The position numbers were made by a program, and so were the translations under genes. A DNA stretch of 64,000 bases from Patiria miniata (taxonomy: Eukaryota; Echinodermata; Asteroidea; Valvatida; Asterinidae), in NCBI RefSeq assembly GCF_015706575.1, contig NW_024037070.1:9661361-9725360 (forward strand), written 5' to 3'. The notes below the pieces were generated by a model. The model searched no databases. It saw nothing but the letters and a program-made list of their open reading frames with translations, and was not told the origin of the DNA. Below, one piece after another: positions 23,501-36,800 of the stretch (the stretch's first letter is position 1; every line of letters starts with the position of its first letter).

Positions 23501-25172
23501 ACTTCCTTAAGATATTAAGTTAGTAATCACGATCTTTTTTGTCTCTGCAATTCAATACATAGATAATACTCACCAGTCTCGAATCAGTTTTGTTTTGGCT
23601 CCACTGTGGTTGTTTGGCGAGAAAACACTGCTATTCTGTCAAGCGGTTTAACCAAAGGAACTTTTCACGTATTTTTACATTTTTTAGAAGACTGGGAAAC
23701 TCCCCGTGTGTGTCAGGCAAGGTATCACATACTCCACCATCCTTGGAATGAAAACTCTCGACTGCCGATTACACGACAGAGGTTTTCCCTTTTAATAAGA
23801 CACTTGTTAGTATAGACCGATATTTTATGGACCCAGCCCAGTCCTGGCTGTATATTTTTATGGGTAAACAAGATAACAGCTATCGCCATCTTCTCTCTCA
23901 TGTGCTGCAAGTTCAAGAGCGGTGGTTATTCCTAATGTAAACCAAAAGTTCGTAAACATCTTTGCCCAGGGAAGCTGGCACATACTCAGGCATGTGCGGC
24001 GGGCTTGTCCTACCGGGCCGCAGAGCCTTTCCGCCCGTGTGTCTATATGCGGGCGGCAGACGGTGGTCCGCGTGCGTGAGGAATTCATGGCGATATTTGT
24101 TTGTCTTTGGTCATTTTATACCACGAAACACGCTCCTTACTGTAAACTTTTAATAGCAGGTAGATAACAAAACGGACCATAACCCCCCCTCCTCCAGCAA
24201 GCAATGGAGAAACATTCATCATGTGACCCCCAGAGCCAAGCCCTCACATCTGCCTCATTCATAAAATGAAACAATCTGCAAACATGCATCACAAATTTTG
24301 GAAGACAGAAGATGCTTCGACTTGTTGCTGCAGAAAACACAATCATATATGAATAAGAAAAAAAGCTTCCCGTTTGTGTTGCCTAATAAAGGTATCAGAA
24401 AATGGCATATGCAGACGAGAAATAGTTTCATATTTGATTTTTTGATGGAAACTGTAATCGATCCATTGATTGGTATTAATCAACATTTGTAAACATCTTA
24501 TTGAAGATTGTCATTATTGGCAATTGAAACAAACCGTCATGTGTGACTTCAACTTTGTTGCTTCAATTTCGACGAAGCACAACCCATCAAAATAAATGTA
24601 GTCATGTTTATTTATTCAGCCATCTTTTATTCGTATATTTCCTCTATTGAAAATGAAACAGAGAAATATATCTTCTTTTTGGTCTTCATCAGCTTATTCA
24701 TTATTAATATTTTCGACCGCTATTGGCTCTTTTTTCGAAAAGGGATGTGAAATAAAACTTTAAGATTGATCTTAAAGGTATGAAGCTTAATAGTAGAGAT
24801 AAGATCAATCGTATCTCATTATGCAACAGTCCCTTGATCCATTATTACGGAGAAAAAAACCGAGTATGAAGACATGAACACGATACCCTTCCCCAGTTTC
24901 TAAGGAAACAAATTGAGATGATCTTGTCAGATGTGATTGTATTAGAGCCGCCGAGGTTTGTACCGACTGTATAGGAGGTGGTCAGGATTCATTCCAATAG
25001 CAATCTAGTTAAATCAATCTGGGAAGTGGCCTACGTGCAGAATGTAACAACCGTTGAAATTACGCCTGTGAAACCTGCGATGGCAGGCTGGGTGGGGGGA
25101 GCACTGTAAGTGTAATGAAGGTGTCCTATCATGTTGTGGATCGTCCCTGAAATAAAGTACTCGCATAATTAT
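20501..25172. other. Intergenic, non-coding, with scattered motifs
   Basis: No gene recognised. Motifs worth noting: AGATGGCGC on the minus strand at 21221-21229 and AGGTGGCGC at 23378-23386 (CTCF-core-like), an orphan TATAAAAAG at 22850-22858, and a nuclear-receptor cluster at 23298-23325. The rest is AT-rich. Confidence 0.55.
23298..23325. promoter_or_regulatory. Candidate ERR/SF-1-type nuclear receptor site
   Basis: The minus strand reads TCAAGGTCA at 23298-23306, the full extended half-site of the NR5 (SF-1/FTZ-F1) and ERR receptors. A second half-site AGGTCA follows on the plus strand at 23320-23325. The pair lies about 50 bases from an AGGTGGCGC motif. The call rests on motif identity only. 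Confidence 0.3.
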
Positions 25173-25337
25173 CAGTGGCGGATCTACGGGGGGTTTACGG
25201 GGTCTGCACCCCATCTGGGGCCGCAATTTTCTTTTAGAAAAAAACTTGCAGAAAAACCCGGACAGCAAATGCCTGCCAAACCCCCTCTTTGCAGCTATGC
25301 CCCCCTCCCTCTTGATGCAAAGCTGGATCCGCCCCTG
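25173..25337. mobile_element. hAT-like MITE, older copy
   Basis: The ends are imperfect inverted repeats, CAGTGGCGGATCTACGGGG on the left and GCTGGATCCGCCCCTG on the right, with G/C runs inside, as in the element at 20263. No clear 8-bp target duplication remains. At 165 bp it has no coding capacity. Length and ends indicate a related but separate family. Confidence 0.7.
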
Positions 25338-27687
25338 CATTATGACAGAGGCAAACAATCAGCGTCACTGCTGCCGTCCACTGGCCAGCGTCACGGGACG
25401 TAAAGGTGCTATGTGATGGAAAAATTGACGTAAATAATTAGATTGATATCGATGTAAAAAAAATATAGATGTTGATGTTAAATATTTTGTTTTAATTTGC
25501 CATATATTAAATCTGGCACTCTTCTCTTAAGATTTCATTTTAGATTCAAAAGAGGCTGGTCTGGAAAGCTTGGGCCACTTGAATGGGTCCTAGATTATAG
25601 CCAAGCAATAAGAGTCTTTATCGTTTAGCTATGGCACAGGCGACATAAGCGATGCGGTATAGAGCCCCTGTGCGGTCTTAGAGTTGCAAATCAGAATTGG
25701 GACAGTCCAGGCAACATGGAATTTGTAAAAGTTACTTTACCCTTTGGTTTGTGTTAATTCATCCAGGCACAAAATTGCGAGCCACTTCGATTCACTCTCG
25801 CTTCTTGTAGTACAGTCAATGAATCGTCCGCATGATAAAAAAAGAAACTTAGAAACAAGTTCCAATCATAAAAAGCTATCCAATGCCTGCATTAATTAGA
25901 ATGATTAAAAGTGGTCCAGTTCGGACCCCACAGGGAACTTATTGTTGTGACTAGTATGCACATTACGTAATAAACCAGTCAGGCGTGACTTGGGCCATGC
26001 TGCCTGCTGCATGCGACCCAGTACAGTCAGTCGTTCCATGAACCTACACCTGTGTACATGTGGTTTGTCTTCCGTGCCAACCCTTTCCCCACGCAGTTCA
26101 ACTGGGCGACTCCAGTGCGACTCCTCCTTGGTATTGGTAAATATACTAGGATTCAACATTATTATATATGGCCCCGCCCCCTGCCCGGGGTATAATAAAT
26201 GCGAAAATCGATCGAGGCAAAGTCGTCAATTTAAAAATACAGAATAGACGAAGTAAACAGCGACCTCTATCGACTCGAGGTAATTTCTGCTCTAGAGAGG
26301 GCGCTACCACACATTCACAGACGGGCAGCTGCAGTCCACACGAACCTGCTTATGGTATTATTTGGTTTATGTATTGGGAATCGCAGTCATACCGCAACAA
26401 ACGTGCAAACAAAAACGACGGTGTTACACGAATGCTGCCATGTTCGAACTGATGAACAGACATGCATGGATTTTGTTTGTCTTGGCCGTATCATCTTCTT
26501 TCGAGAGGCTGGTGGGATGGGGATAACGAGCCAGGTAGGAGTAGGGCTTGGGAATTCGCAAAAAAAAACACCAAATCATAAATGGACAGAAAATTCTGTT
26601 CATCATTACAATTTAGAAAGACATGTTTGGCCAAACTAGAACCGGAAAAATGTCATTGGATTATGAAATTTGGCAGAGACGCACAAAAACCCACCCAGTC
26701 CCTGATACGCATCAAATCTGACACACCGTGAAAACGTTATAGCGCCCTCTTGTGTTCGGCAAATTATAAATAATTCGACTACAACCCTCTCAACATTACT
26801 GTTGACCTTATAAAAGGATTAAACTTTGAAAAAAAAATGTACGTTTATGGACTAATACGAATGCTAACCTAGAATTGATATTCTCAAAATTTAAATTATA
26901 TGAAACGTGTGTTTTTCTTGAAAGCGGAGGGCACAGTCACTGTGCAGTTTGACACTTTAACATGAAACGTCAATAGAGGGCGGTACACAAGTCCTCAAGG
27001 GTTGTGAGAAGGAAGGGTAGCCCAGTGGTTTGTGGATGGGAGTCTTATTATACTTTTAATATGAGCCTCATATTGAAGGATTAAAAAGCAAGTTGTTTCA
27101 GAAGTGTAGCCTCCTTTTTTTGATCCACTTAGTTGCCAGTCCGTACTAACATCGGATTAGCGAACCCAGGGCCTATTCGTTATCATTTTTTTGTTTTATC
27201 AAGATGCACACAATGCTTACACACTCAGCACTGTGAGCCTGAGGTATCAACAACCGCACTCAAACCAACTTCGAATGATTGCCGTCTGTGCTCTTGAACC
27301 CAATTTAAGTTTTTTTTCTCAAAACGAATTTGGATCTTGGAATGTTTTATTTTAACGAAAGAAAATGCTTTTGTTGCGAGGGTAGAGGACTGAATGTGCG
27401 CTGATATCGGCTGCTGTGTGGTCTCGTGGCCTAATGAACGGAGGCATAATGATTGTTTATACATGTACGATGGAAAGCGTTATATAAGAATTACTATTTG
27501 TTTGTTTTGGGCCTCTTAAAAGGTTATATTTAGTGCTGCTTTTGCGAACGCAGGTAGACTGGTTCCCGACCCCTACGTTATTGATTATAAACGGGAGGCG
27601 GGAACTGAAATATAAGTTGACCGCAAATTATTTGAAATATGTAAAGTCCTAATTGTTCTACAAATATGTGTGGACACGTTGATTGGT
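25338..27687. other. Intergenic, non-coding
   Basis: No gene recognised. Three AGAGGGCG motifs fall within 700 bp: AGAGGGCGC at 26296-26304 (plus) and 26742-26750 (minus), and the variant AGAGGGCGG at 26975-26983 (plus). A tRNA A-box-like string near 27018 has no partner B box. Confidence 0.5.
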
Positions 27688-27786
27688 CGATGTCTTATTC
27701 ATAAATAAATGCTTTATTCCAATATTTTTTACATAGCAATTTAAAAATATAATCTATTTTCGAGGTAAAACGCGAAAATAGCACTG
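27688..27786 (+). repeat. Dispersed ~96-bp repeat, copy 1
   Basis: This stretch aligns with 63598-63696 over nearly its whole length with about one small gap. The best part is TAGCAATTTA followed by AATCTATTTTCG and AAAATAGCA. In this copy CTATTTTCG and CGAAAATAG form a perfect 9-base inverted repeat around an 11-base loop. It may be a repeat family or a duplicated regulatory element. Confidence 0.6.
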
Positions 27787-28859
27787 CCAGTACATCTTTA
27801 AATTAAACAAATAGTCTTTATTACTTAATGTTTCCTTTATCACAGCTCCTCTTGTGATGGAAAAGAATCATCAAACTTTTGAATACTTGAATTTCTGTTT
27901 AACATCTTTGTTGTTGGACATCACAAAGCTCCGAGCTTTAAAGGTTTTCTTCAAGAAGAAACATTCCTCGGAGGTTAGTGTGCGGCTAAAATCCATGAAG
28001 TATGTATGAACTCAAAAGAGGACATGAATATTGAAAGAGAAATCGGTTGCTATGCAATCTTCATAGAGTAGTAACAAGAACAGTCGTAGAACATAGCAAA
28101 CATACTATTGCTTTTCTGACGTAATTATGGAAGACAAAATATACCCCACGAAGTTTCAAAATATTTATTATGACTATACCTGTGGTGACGTAAAGATGAC
28201 TTTAATTGTTGAAAAATGACGCATCCAAGCTATACGCATAAGGAAAAAACTCAACATGGGGTGGAAGTACCACAGTACTAACGATGAAAATGATAGTCTA
28301 GCTGTCTTCCTGAACTGACAAAAAAAGGAAATGATTTATGACATATGAACAACTGAATTTAGACTGTATCGGGGAAGTGGAAGAAAGCCAACAAATGGGC
28401 CAATATGAACACGGATTACAATCTCTGGTCCTTCATAGATTACTTCATTTGTTTGAAAATCCACCCTCAAAGATAAAAATAGAAAAGGAAACAGCCTTGA
28501 TTATGACTAATTGTGCTTACTTAAATGAAAAAAATAAGTCAATTAATAAAAATATTCATCAGGGTGCTTAAAGTTAAACCGTGGAAAGTTATGTCACTAG
28601 ATTTGAAGTTGCGACTTTCAAACTCCATGCGTACAGACCTTGGAAACGTTGGTTGCATTATGTAAGTAACGGTAAAGCGGAATGTACTGGCGTCTTCCAG
28701 CGTAATAATCTATAGTGTTCTGAAAGTTTTCAACTTACTGAAACTTTTAAACGTTCAACCCCTCCTACCGACCTCGAATCATGACAGGAATATCTTGTGG
28801 AATTCTACTGTTTGTTTTCTGCTCTCCAATAATTTAATGTCTTTTCTCTTTTCCATGAA
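27787..28859. other. AT-rich intergenic stretch
   Basis: No gene or structured element recognised; the sequence is AT-rich with only short open frames. Confidence 0.6.
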
Positions 28860-29300
28860 GGACGCGCGAAGTCAGACTCTCTCTTCTCTCTCGATTTTTT
28901 CCCCGAAAATACCTGACATCACCTCCTCGACACCCCATTAAGGGCTCCATGTGTGCCCCTAATGAGTCCAACGTGTCTGAGGTGTTTAATTAGCCCGAAC
29001 TCAAGCCGACTCAACCAGCGCGATGACACCGGAGGTATGGGGGCGATACCCCCGGTTACTTTTCTCCCTCGGGCGGGGCCACCGTGTCCCACGGTGGGGT
29101 AAACTTCCCCGGAGAACAAGCCCAGGCATTCACGGTGCGGGGTTGGATCCATTACCGGGCGGACTGGCCTCCCGGAGGCCGAGGTAGAAACCAAATCCTC
29201 GGTGTAGTGGCCGTCTAGTGTGGGCCTCGGATCTCAGACCTTGGAGGAATGACGGGTGTTAATCGGGGTTGACCTCCGACTGTGTCAAGAGAGAGTCTGA
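28860..29300. promoter_or_regulatory. GC-rich island with T-box/Fox/homeodomain composite, candidate enhancer
   Basis: A 440-bp block of high-complexity GC-rich DNA in AT-rich surroundings. At 28980-28993 AGGTGTTTAATTAG overlaps a T-box half-site (AGGTGT), a forkhead-like TGTTTA and a homeodomain TAATTA; CCATTAAG and CTAATGAG lie just upstream. The open frames across it have no family similarity. A cis-regulatory module is plausible but unproven. Confidence 0.3.
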
Positions 29301-29689
29301 GACAGACAAGTTGAACGAGAGAGTTGCTAGAAGTTGTGGAAGTTGTGGGACTGAGTGAAAGAAATTTTGTAAGACTATAAAAAAGGTTTGAATCTATGAT
29401 CGGTGAGGTAAAATAATGGAAGGTTGAGGATATCTGATTGCACGGCTGACAAATGTTAATTTGACCCTTGGCAAATGACGAACCTTGTGACATAATATTT
29501 AACGAGCTAGTGCAGCATTATGTTTGTTTTTCACCTCCGAAAACAATTTAAACAACATATAAATTAGAAGAAAATCTACTTAGTCAGCTTTATTGCGTCG
29601 GTGAAGGGCGAAACCCAATATGGAATGTAGACACAATAGTCAAACGGTCTTAATACATATATCAAACATTATTTATCATGCATTCTCTG

Positions 29690-30077
29690 CAAGGGCGTCA
29701 ATCGCTTTTCAAAGTGTGGGGTGGGGGGGGGGGGACAACATACCTTGATTAGCACTAATGCGAGCGCGAAGCCCTAACGGCGTGGGGTTAAGGGCCCCGA
29801 AAAATGTTGGATTCTAGACGCTCTGTGGTGCAATCTGAGGCAGTTTCTGCGACCACTAAAACCATTTTTTTGAGCAAAAGATCATCTTTTAAACATCATT
29901 TTCGAGTTTGAAGTCATTGAATCAGCTATTCTGAGCTGTAGAAATAGGCTACAATTTTTATTCGGGGGCGAAAAGAATGGGGGGGGGGGACAAACGATAT
30001 TATATCCCCCCACTTTAAAAAGTGGCGGGGGGGGGGGGGCGGCCTTGTCCCCCGTCCCCCACCGGTTGACGCCCATG
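29690..30077. mobile_element. MITE with GGGCGTCA-type ends and poly-G tracts
   Basis: Terminal inverted repeats CAAGGGCGTCAATCGC and CCGGTTGACGCCCATG, with near-identical 8-bp flanks ATTCTCTG (29682-29689) and GTTCTCTG (30078-30085), 7 of 8 matching. An 8-bp duplication points to the hAT superfamily. Three G runs of 9 to 14 lie inside. It is 388 bp long with no transposase frame. Confidence 0.75.
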
Positions 30078-30085
30078 GTTCTCTG

Positions 30086-33000
30086 TACCAAGTCGCCAGA
30101 GTATTTTACAACGATTGCAGTGCTGCAGTCTCGACCTTTAAATCTACTCTTCTGGATTATGGCCAAAACATGAAACGATATTGTAGAGCCGCAGCAAAAC
30201 AGCATAATATTATTCTAGATGTATTACATTTAACAAACTAGACTCAGGTTTTAGGCTAAGATGTAACATATTTGCTATACCTAACGATATTAGACCTACG
30301 TCCCAAGTTTTTGTGTCACATCCCGCTTGCACTGACCAGTACTTTCCCCGGTCGAGTCAGTTTTCAACTCTGAAAACGAGAAACAACTGGGATTTCAAGA
30401 AGCAGTGACCGCATGGTCCCAGCTGGCTCGAGTTGAGCTCACATAGCCCGTTAGCATTATAACTAAGGCCGTCACACATTCTCCAAGAACTGCGAGGGGA
30501 AAATTAAATTTGACGGAATGTTGTGACATTTTAATCGAACGGGTCAGGGAGGTTTTCGGCGAGTGCCATCGGCAGCATCTCCTGGGACTGGAATTGGCAC
30601 TAGAATCGTATATTGAAGCCATGCGTATGGGTGTAAGTTCTAAAGACCAGTATCCATGCCTCAGCTTTAGGCCGTGAAGCACGTTCTTGACCCGGACCAT
30701 GCTTTAACGTTTTTTTCTTCAGACTCTTCAGAAGAACAACATGGTAACCTTTCCTTGGAATAGACCGTGTACACCTGGCTCTGCGTTGAGATGAACAAGA
30801 TCTAGTCCACCTGAAAAAAAAACAAAACAATTACAATTTCGATATCGGAGCCCGAACTCACGTCAATTCAGATATACATTGAACATTCAACAAAAATCAT
30901 TATTGGCAACTTGATATTTATTTTGGTTTTGCAGACTCCCCCCGATTCTGAATCACGCAGCAGGTTTTTTAGCAACCTCGCAACTCTTTTCTCTCAACAA
31001 CCCAGCGGAAACATCTCCATATCCCAGCTCTACCCTACTAGGATTTGTCACGTGAGTCCACTGGATCTCAGATCGAATTGATGGAAGATTACGGCAGATT
31101 TCCCCCCTCAAAATATGGCAGTGAAATTCCCCTCGCGGTTGCCCATTCGGCAGTGTAAACTTATACTGATTTGTTCTCTAGCGCAGCGGTCGTGGTTATC
31201 AATCAAGAGACGGCGGATTAATTGTACAAATCCTCTGGATTCAATTAGTAATTGCCAAGAGCTTAACCGTTTAAGTGTGTATTAAAGGCTTGTTATCCTC
31301 ATGACGTCATCAAGCTGACTGGGATGCAACTCTGGGATTGGCTCTTTTTTTGGAAGGGGTGGGGGGGGGGGGTTGGAGGATTGCTTATAAACAGGTTGTA
31401 CACTTTTTGCTAAATATTCCATAGGCGAGAACTCATTCGGTTTAACTGTCTAGGAAAATTTCTCACAATTGAGCAAGTGAGTCCAATGCAAGGCATTGAT
31501 GAATGATGATGCTGAGCAGAATGAAAACAGTTTTGTATTGACTTCAAATTCACGGTTGTTTCCATATATTTAAATTCATGACGTCTAGGCACTACTTTTC
31601 CTCATTTTAATGCAAATGATCACACACACGTTGTTTTTCAGAGTTTCAACAAATTTCAATCTTTAAAATATTCCCCATGATGAACCCAACTAGCTCAGAA
31701 AATGTGCACCTTGATTTCATCATCATGGCAAGGAAACCTGATTTTGTAAATATCTAATCTGGAGAAATCGCAATCATAAAAAGCCAGCCATTGAACGGTT
31801 TTTCCACAAATGTAGTTATCTAGAGAAAGGGGACTTCATCGTAAATACCTCCATGTTGACTACTTTATTTTCTTTATCAGTAATTACTTGTAGATCTTTT
31901 CAAGGCAAAACTTTTGCAGAGAACAAAATGAGGAAATGAATACTGGCGTAAGCCTTAAAAAAGTAGTATGTGTTTTAAACAGTTATGAAGACACGGAATC
32001 GAAACGAAGTGCTAGTCCAAATTTCAACCCGGAGATGCATACTCTCTTCCCCTCACGCCCACCAAAATCTGTCTCGTTGTCGAGAGTCCAGTCAACCGTA
32101 TACTGCCCACGCCATGTCTCTCCTCCCCCGTAAAAAAGAGATATTTGAAAGAAAAGAAATAGAAGCACTTCAATCTTTTGCAGTACTCGCGTGCTGCTTT
32201 TGGCAATCTGAACCCGGATCTCTGAGAATGTATAGGAAAGGCAACCCAAAAATCCGAATTCGAAACTGCGGAAATTGAGTAGATTATGAGCGATTACTGT
32301 GACGGGCAGATCGGATTACAGGCGGCTCCTTCCCCCAATCAAGCCATCGCTAAAGGAACGAGGTCATCGCGTATAGCCCAAGAAAAATATAGATACATAA
32401 TTTCTGTTTTCCTAAACACGGCTGTTATTGAAATAATAATCCAATATTTGGATTGATCATCGAATGTATTTTTTCAAGACCAGGATTTTACCCAATCCGG
32501 CTTTGTTTGGGCTGGATCGTCTGTGATTGTTGTTGGCACAAAACTTGTCATTGTTTTTAGCAACGGATCCGGTTGCTAATTATTTTTCATTACACGAGAA
32601 TAAGGAAAAGGTTTGAGGAAATAAAAAAAGAGACCAAGAAAGTGTGAATTTTGTTAGTTTCAGAGTTCTTTATTTTTAATAGTTTATGTTCTTCCGGCAT
32701 TATTTTCTTCCACATGTTTGGTCATGAACGTGGAAGTACATATTGCAAAACAGGACAAACATATCGTCCGCTGCAATTGCATTTCTTTTCTCATTCTCAA
32801 AAGAATTGTGTTTGGATGGTCGGAATGTCATAGTGATAACAGATAAGCCCGTTCGTCCATTGTCATGTTGCCTATGTTTATAATGTTTGGTCTGCAACTT
32901 TCTGCCATGCAAAATGATGCAGTGTCACTAGTCTTTTTCATGATAGAGCAAACACGTTTTCGTGAGACAACTTGACATGTTTCTTTTTTAACTCCTACCG

Positions 33001-33148
33001 ACTATTCATTCATTTGTTTCTCATTGTGGGTTCCAATCCAGCGAAAGAATCCTGCCATTTTTTGTTCACAAAGAAGACGACAATCTCTCTATCCATGAGC
33101 TTTTCAGACATGTATGTTCACGTGATAATATTAATAGATGTACATAAC
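30086..33148. other. Intergenic, non-coding
   Basis: No gene recognised. A 12-G run lies at 31361-31372. The rest is mixed-composition DNA with short open frames only. Confidence 0.6.
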
Positions 33149-33278
33149 TACACTGCAAAAACTGCAGTGTTAAATTTACACTGTTGGTATCTATATAGGA
33201 CCATCCGGTGTTAAATTTTACTGGTGTTGTCCTATATAGATACCGAATGGTGTTAAATTATACAGTTTTTGCAGTGTA
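33149..33278. mobile_element. Small palindromic MITE
   Basis: The 130 bp starts TACACTGCAAAAACTG and ends with the inverted CAGTTTTTGCAGTGTA. The inner part is also inverted: GGTATCTATATAGGAC pairs with GTCCTATATAGATACC, and GTGTTAAA repeats several times. Almost the whole element can form one hairpin. It is a non-autonomous palindromic transposon; the superfamily cannot be assigned. Confidence 0.85.
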
Positions 33279-36079
33279 TGTACGTTTTACGCCCATTTCC
33301 CGCAATACACCTCTCGCATTTACATGAAGAATGATGGCAAACTACAGACTATAACTAAATGTATAGAGCTGTTACACCACTTTGGAAACATTTCAAATAA
33401 ATTCATGTAAATACGAAGAGGGATATATTTGGGGTTGGGGGGGGGGGGGTTGGACATCGTCATTAGCGTCCCGGCCTCCAAAAACCTAACGGGGGACAAG
33501 CCCCCTCCCCCATCCCCGGGGATGGCCGCACATGCTTTCATATCATTGTCTTAACTCTCAAATCAAACAAAAATAATAGAATTTTCCACTGTTTTCTGTC
33601 TTTATGGCACTCTTTACCAAAAAAAGAGAAGATTTTCCTGAAATTGAAAAAAAAAAATACGAAACAGACTTCTTTTTTCCCCTGCGGGGTCAAGGTGAGA
33701 CGGCGAATACACCGGGGCGGGGGGGGGGGGGGGGTACTAGACTCCGAATATCTTCCGCCTGTCATCACGGTGGTAAATGGGTGCATGATCGCTAGACTGC
33801 TTCGCACCCTCCAATCCTTCCCGTGGGGGCTACGGAGGGGCACTGCAACTCCGCAACGCACGCACCCAACTTGTGACAGGGTGATGACAAGTTGGTCATC
33901 GAGTACCTAGTACCTCGACAACCAACAACCAAGGGTCTGCGTGTACTTCTCCCCCCATAAATATTTAGTGTTGCGACAGGGAGGGAGGGTGGGGGAACGC
34001 CGGCCGTCTTTATTTTCCTTGGGACTTATTGTGAGAAGTTCCTGTCAAAATTGTTATTCAAGAGAATATTTCCTCTCTCTCTTTGTCTGTTACAGTTATA
34101 CTGCCATTGATAGGGGTGGGTTAGGGAGTAGGCGTTTTTTGTGTGTTATTGTTGAGTGTATATAAGTGGATTCATAAGGTGCCTGGATGTTACAATTGAA
34201 ATGGTAACATTGAAACCTCCGAACATGATCTGCTGTCATCGCAATGTAATTAGCATCATCATCCTTCTATGACTGTGAGGATTGTTTTTTGATTGTGAAA
34301 ATGATGGTGGTTATGTTGATGGGGCTAACGATGCCTATCACCATGATGAGGATGAAGGATGTTCCTCCCGTTACCATGGTGAAGATATTGACGATGATGA
34401 TGATGACGCCATTATCATTGCAATCACCATCACTGTCAACATAGAAAACAACTGTGGTAACCAATGGATCACCTTTATCCAAGTTGTGTCGTCATCATAC
34501 TTGCTATCTTAAATCATCGCCATTTGAATGTTTCATCACCGTTTTCATCATAATTGTCATCATTATAATAGTGTATTCAACATGATAATTTCCGTCACCC
34601 GTCCACAACTGTCATTCATGACCTGTCTTCCCAGTCCTTGTTATTTGCATCAACATCACTGACATATCCCTTTTAAGTTTTATCGCCATCAATGATCATT
34701 ATCATCTTCTCGAACATAATCGAATGTCTTCATTCCAACTTACTGTTTGTGGGTTTCTTTTCGTGTTATTACTGCGAAGAAATTTAGCAAACATGTCTTA
34801 ATAATAATGGGAGGAGAAATTAGGTCAACACCTCCCCCTTAACAAAGTACCAATCATGTCTTTCCTGGCAAACCTTGACACTATTAAAACCTAAACCACA
34901 AACTTGGCCTCCCCCTCTTAGATTCTCTCACAACTTCCCCGAGATCAGGTTTTCATTCCCAACTTCCGAGCTGTCTATCAACGGGCCTGTAAAAAGCACC
35001 AATTTTCCTCCTTCCCGCCCAAAGACCCGGGCTAATTCCCTCTCTTCTCTTGACTCTTTTTTCAAGCCCCCTCCAGTCGCAAAAACACAGGCTGAACTTT
35101 TCAGCGGGAGAGACAGATCGAACGGAGGGGAGTTTTTGTCTTGATGGCAGGCACTCAACAGCCGGGCGTTCGAAGCGCACTCACTGAGGGTGACTGGTGT
35201 TTTGGTTGCCGTACATTGACACCTTGGACTTGCACTGTTAATACCCAAGCGAGTGGAGCGGGTACATGGCGAGAGAGCTACCGGGGGCTCTGGCAGGTAT
35301 TCCAGGCAGGATCAAGGCCCGACAGCTTGACAAATCTTACCCCGAGGCTCCATCTGATAACAGAAGGTTTTCTTTCCTCCCCCCCCCCTTTGCGTTTTGG
35401 CTTTCTTAGGTTTTATTCAGAAGGTGATTGTTAAAACCTGGGATGTGGGACAACAAACTCTTCTGTTCTGAGATTTCGACTTGTTTTTGTCAACACTGTC
35501 GGGATACCGGAAGTTTCATTGCACACCCCAGGGAAAGTAATCCATTTTTATCGCGTTTCGGTAATAAAATAATTGTACACAAGTAGGCTAAGCTCATTCT
35601 TTGCCCTTCACAAAAATCCTCGACTGGAAAAAAGTCACAAGAAGGATAAAGGTATAGTTTTATCGGATATTTGCTTTGACGGACACCCCACGTTTAATGT
35701 AGATATATAAAAATGAATCTGCAAATGTGTTATTGATGTCTTTTGTTTTTCAAACGTTCGCAGAGTTGGGGACAATGTCAAAGAGGGCGCTATTCGGCTC
35801 CACTGTAAAAATAAAAATAGAATGTACAACTGGTAGGCATGCATAAACTACGCCTACAGACAGCCACACTTCGGGGTCGTCCAATCAAATTTAATAAGCG
35901 CCGGTAAAGCAGCATATCAACGCTAATCAAGTATCCATTTTGAAAATTAGGGGTCTTTATTAAAACAATCAAGGCATTAAGTTGAGGTTTTTTGTTTGGT
36001 TGTTGACCCAATCCTCGCACCTGGGGTTTGTATACGGGGGCATTGCTCGCATACTGCCAATCAGCCAAGCTCCAGTCCC
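33279..36079. other. Intergenic, non-coding, with poly-G remnants
   Basis: G runs at 33437-33449 (13) and 33719-33734 (16). The sequence after the first run (TTGGACATCGTCATTAGCG) resembles the inside of the element at 29690, suggesting a decayed relative. 34870-35400 is richer in GC and may be regulatory. An AGAGGGCGC motif is at 35782-35790. Confidence 0.45.
34290..34600. repeat. Degenerate GAT/ATC trinucleotide region with strand switch
   Basis: Up to about 34408 the plus strand is rich in GAT/GATG; from about 34410 it switches to ATC/CATC. The result is a loosely palindromic low-complexity region. Open frames here are acidic repeats (Asp runs) and not genes. Confidence 0.6.
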
Positions 36080-36800
36080 ACTAATTACTGGCCTCCGAAT
36101 TGCCCAGAGCTCAGCGCTCTCCGCATGCCGATTCATTCACACCTTTCTTTTTTTTCGGTAGGCAAGATGTAAACTTTTCTCTCCGTGAGCGCCAGCAGAG
36201 CGAGCGAGAAGGAGCAGCGAGTAATCAGCCTGATATCTGGCGGTCTCCCGCTGTTAATTCTGCGTGCCACGCCGTGCCGAGTAGGAGGATTCCGAGCATC
36301 CAATTCCTGCTTGGACTCAGAAATCCAATATATGATCTCAAGGACGATATACCCAATGAGCAAACGCGATTCTTCGCTCTTGTTATTTATTTTGGGGTGT
36401 ACTAGTTTTTCAAGAGGAGTATTTTCTCTACTTTTTTTTTAGCCGAGGGGCAACCGTAACCCTCGCACGGATCCCCTACCGTCAGGAATCCTCGCAGCCT
36501 CGGCTGGGCGTCTCCGGCCAAACTCTTTGAGGCTTGCCGTTCATTTGGCCGGCAGATGGCTAATTTCTAACCGGCCGCTGGAAAAAAAAATCCGCTCAGA
36601 GGGAACTATTCCGTCCTCGTTTTGTTTTTATCTCCCCTCCAGATCGCGGCAAGGATTTGGTTAAAAAGATATCCGAGGGCTTTCTTTTAAACAGGAGATC
36701 TGTTTAATGAGAAAGCGGTAGCGCCTCGTGGGGCGTTGCATACCGTTGTTATGTAATCTTCCTCACATCATGGGCTAAAGAACCGCAGAAAAATCTCAAG
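36080..36800. promoter_or_regulatory. GC-rich island, candidate enhancer
   Basis: About 700 bp of complex GC-rich DNA, about 7.3-8 kb upstream of FoxC. It contains a T-box-like TTCACACCT near 36135 and several CTAATTA-type sites at its left edge. No coding or repeat explanation was found. Regulatory function is inferred only from composition and motifs. Confidence 0.25.

Noticed and set aside
27010-27060. tRNA-derived SINE head (GGTAGCCCAGTGGTT)
   Set aside because: Resembles an A box but no B box follows at the expected distance and no second copy was seen.
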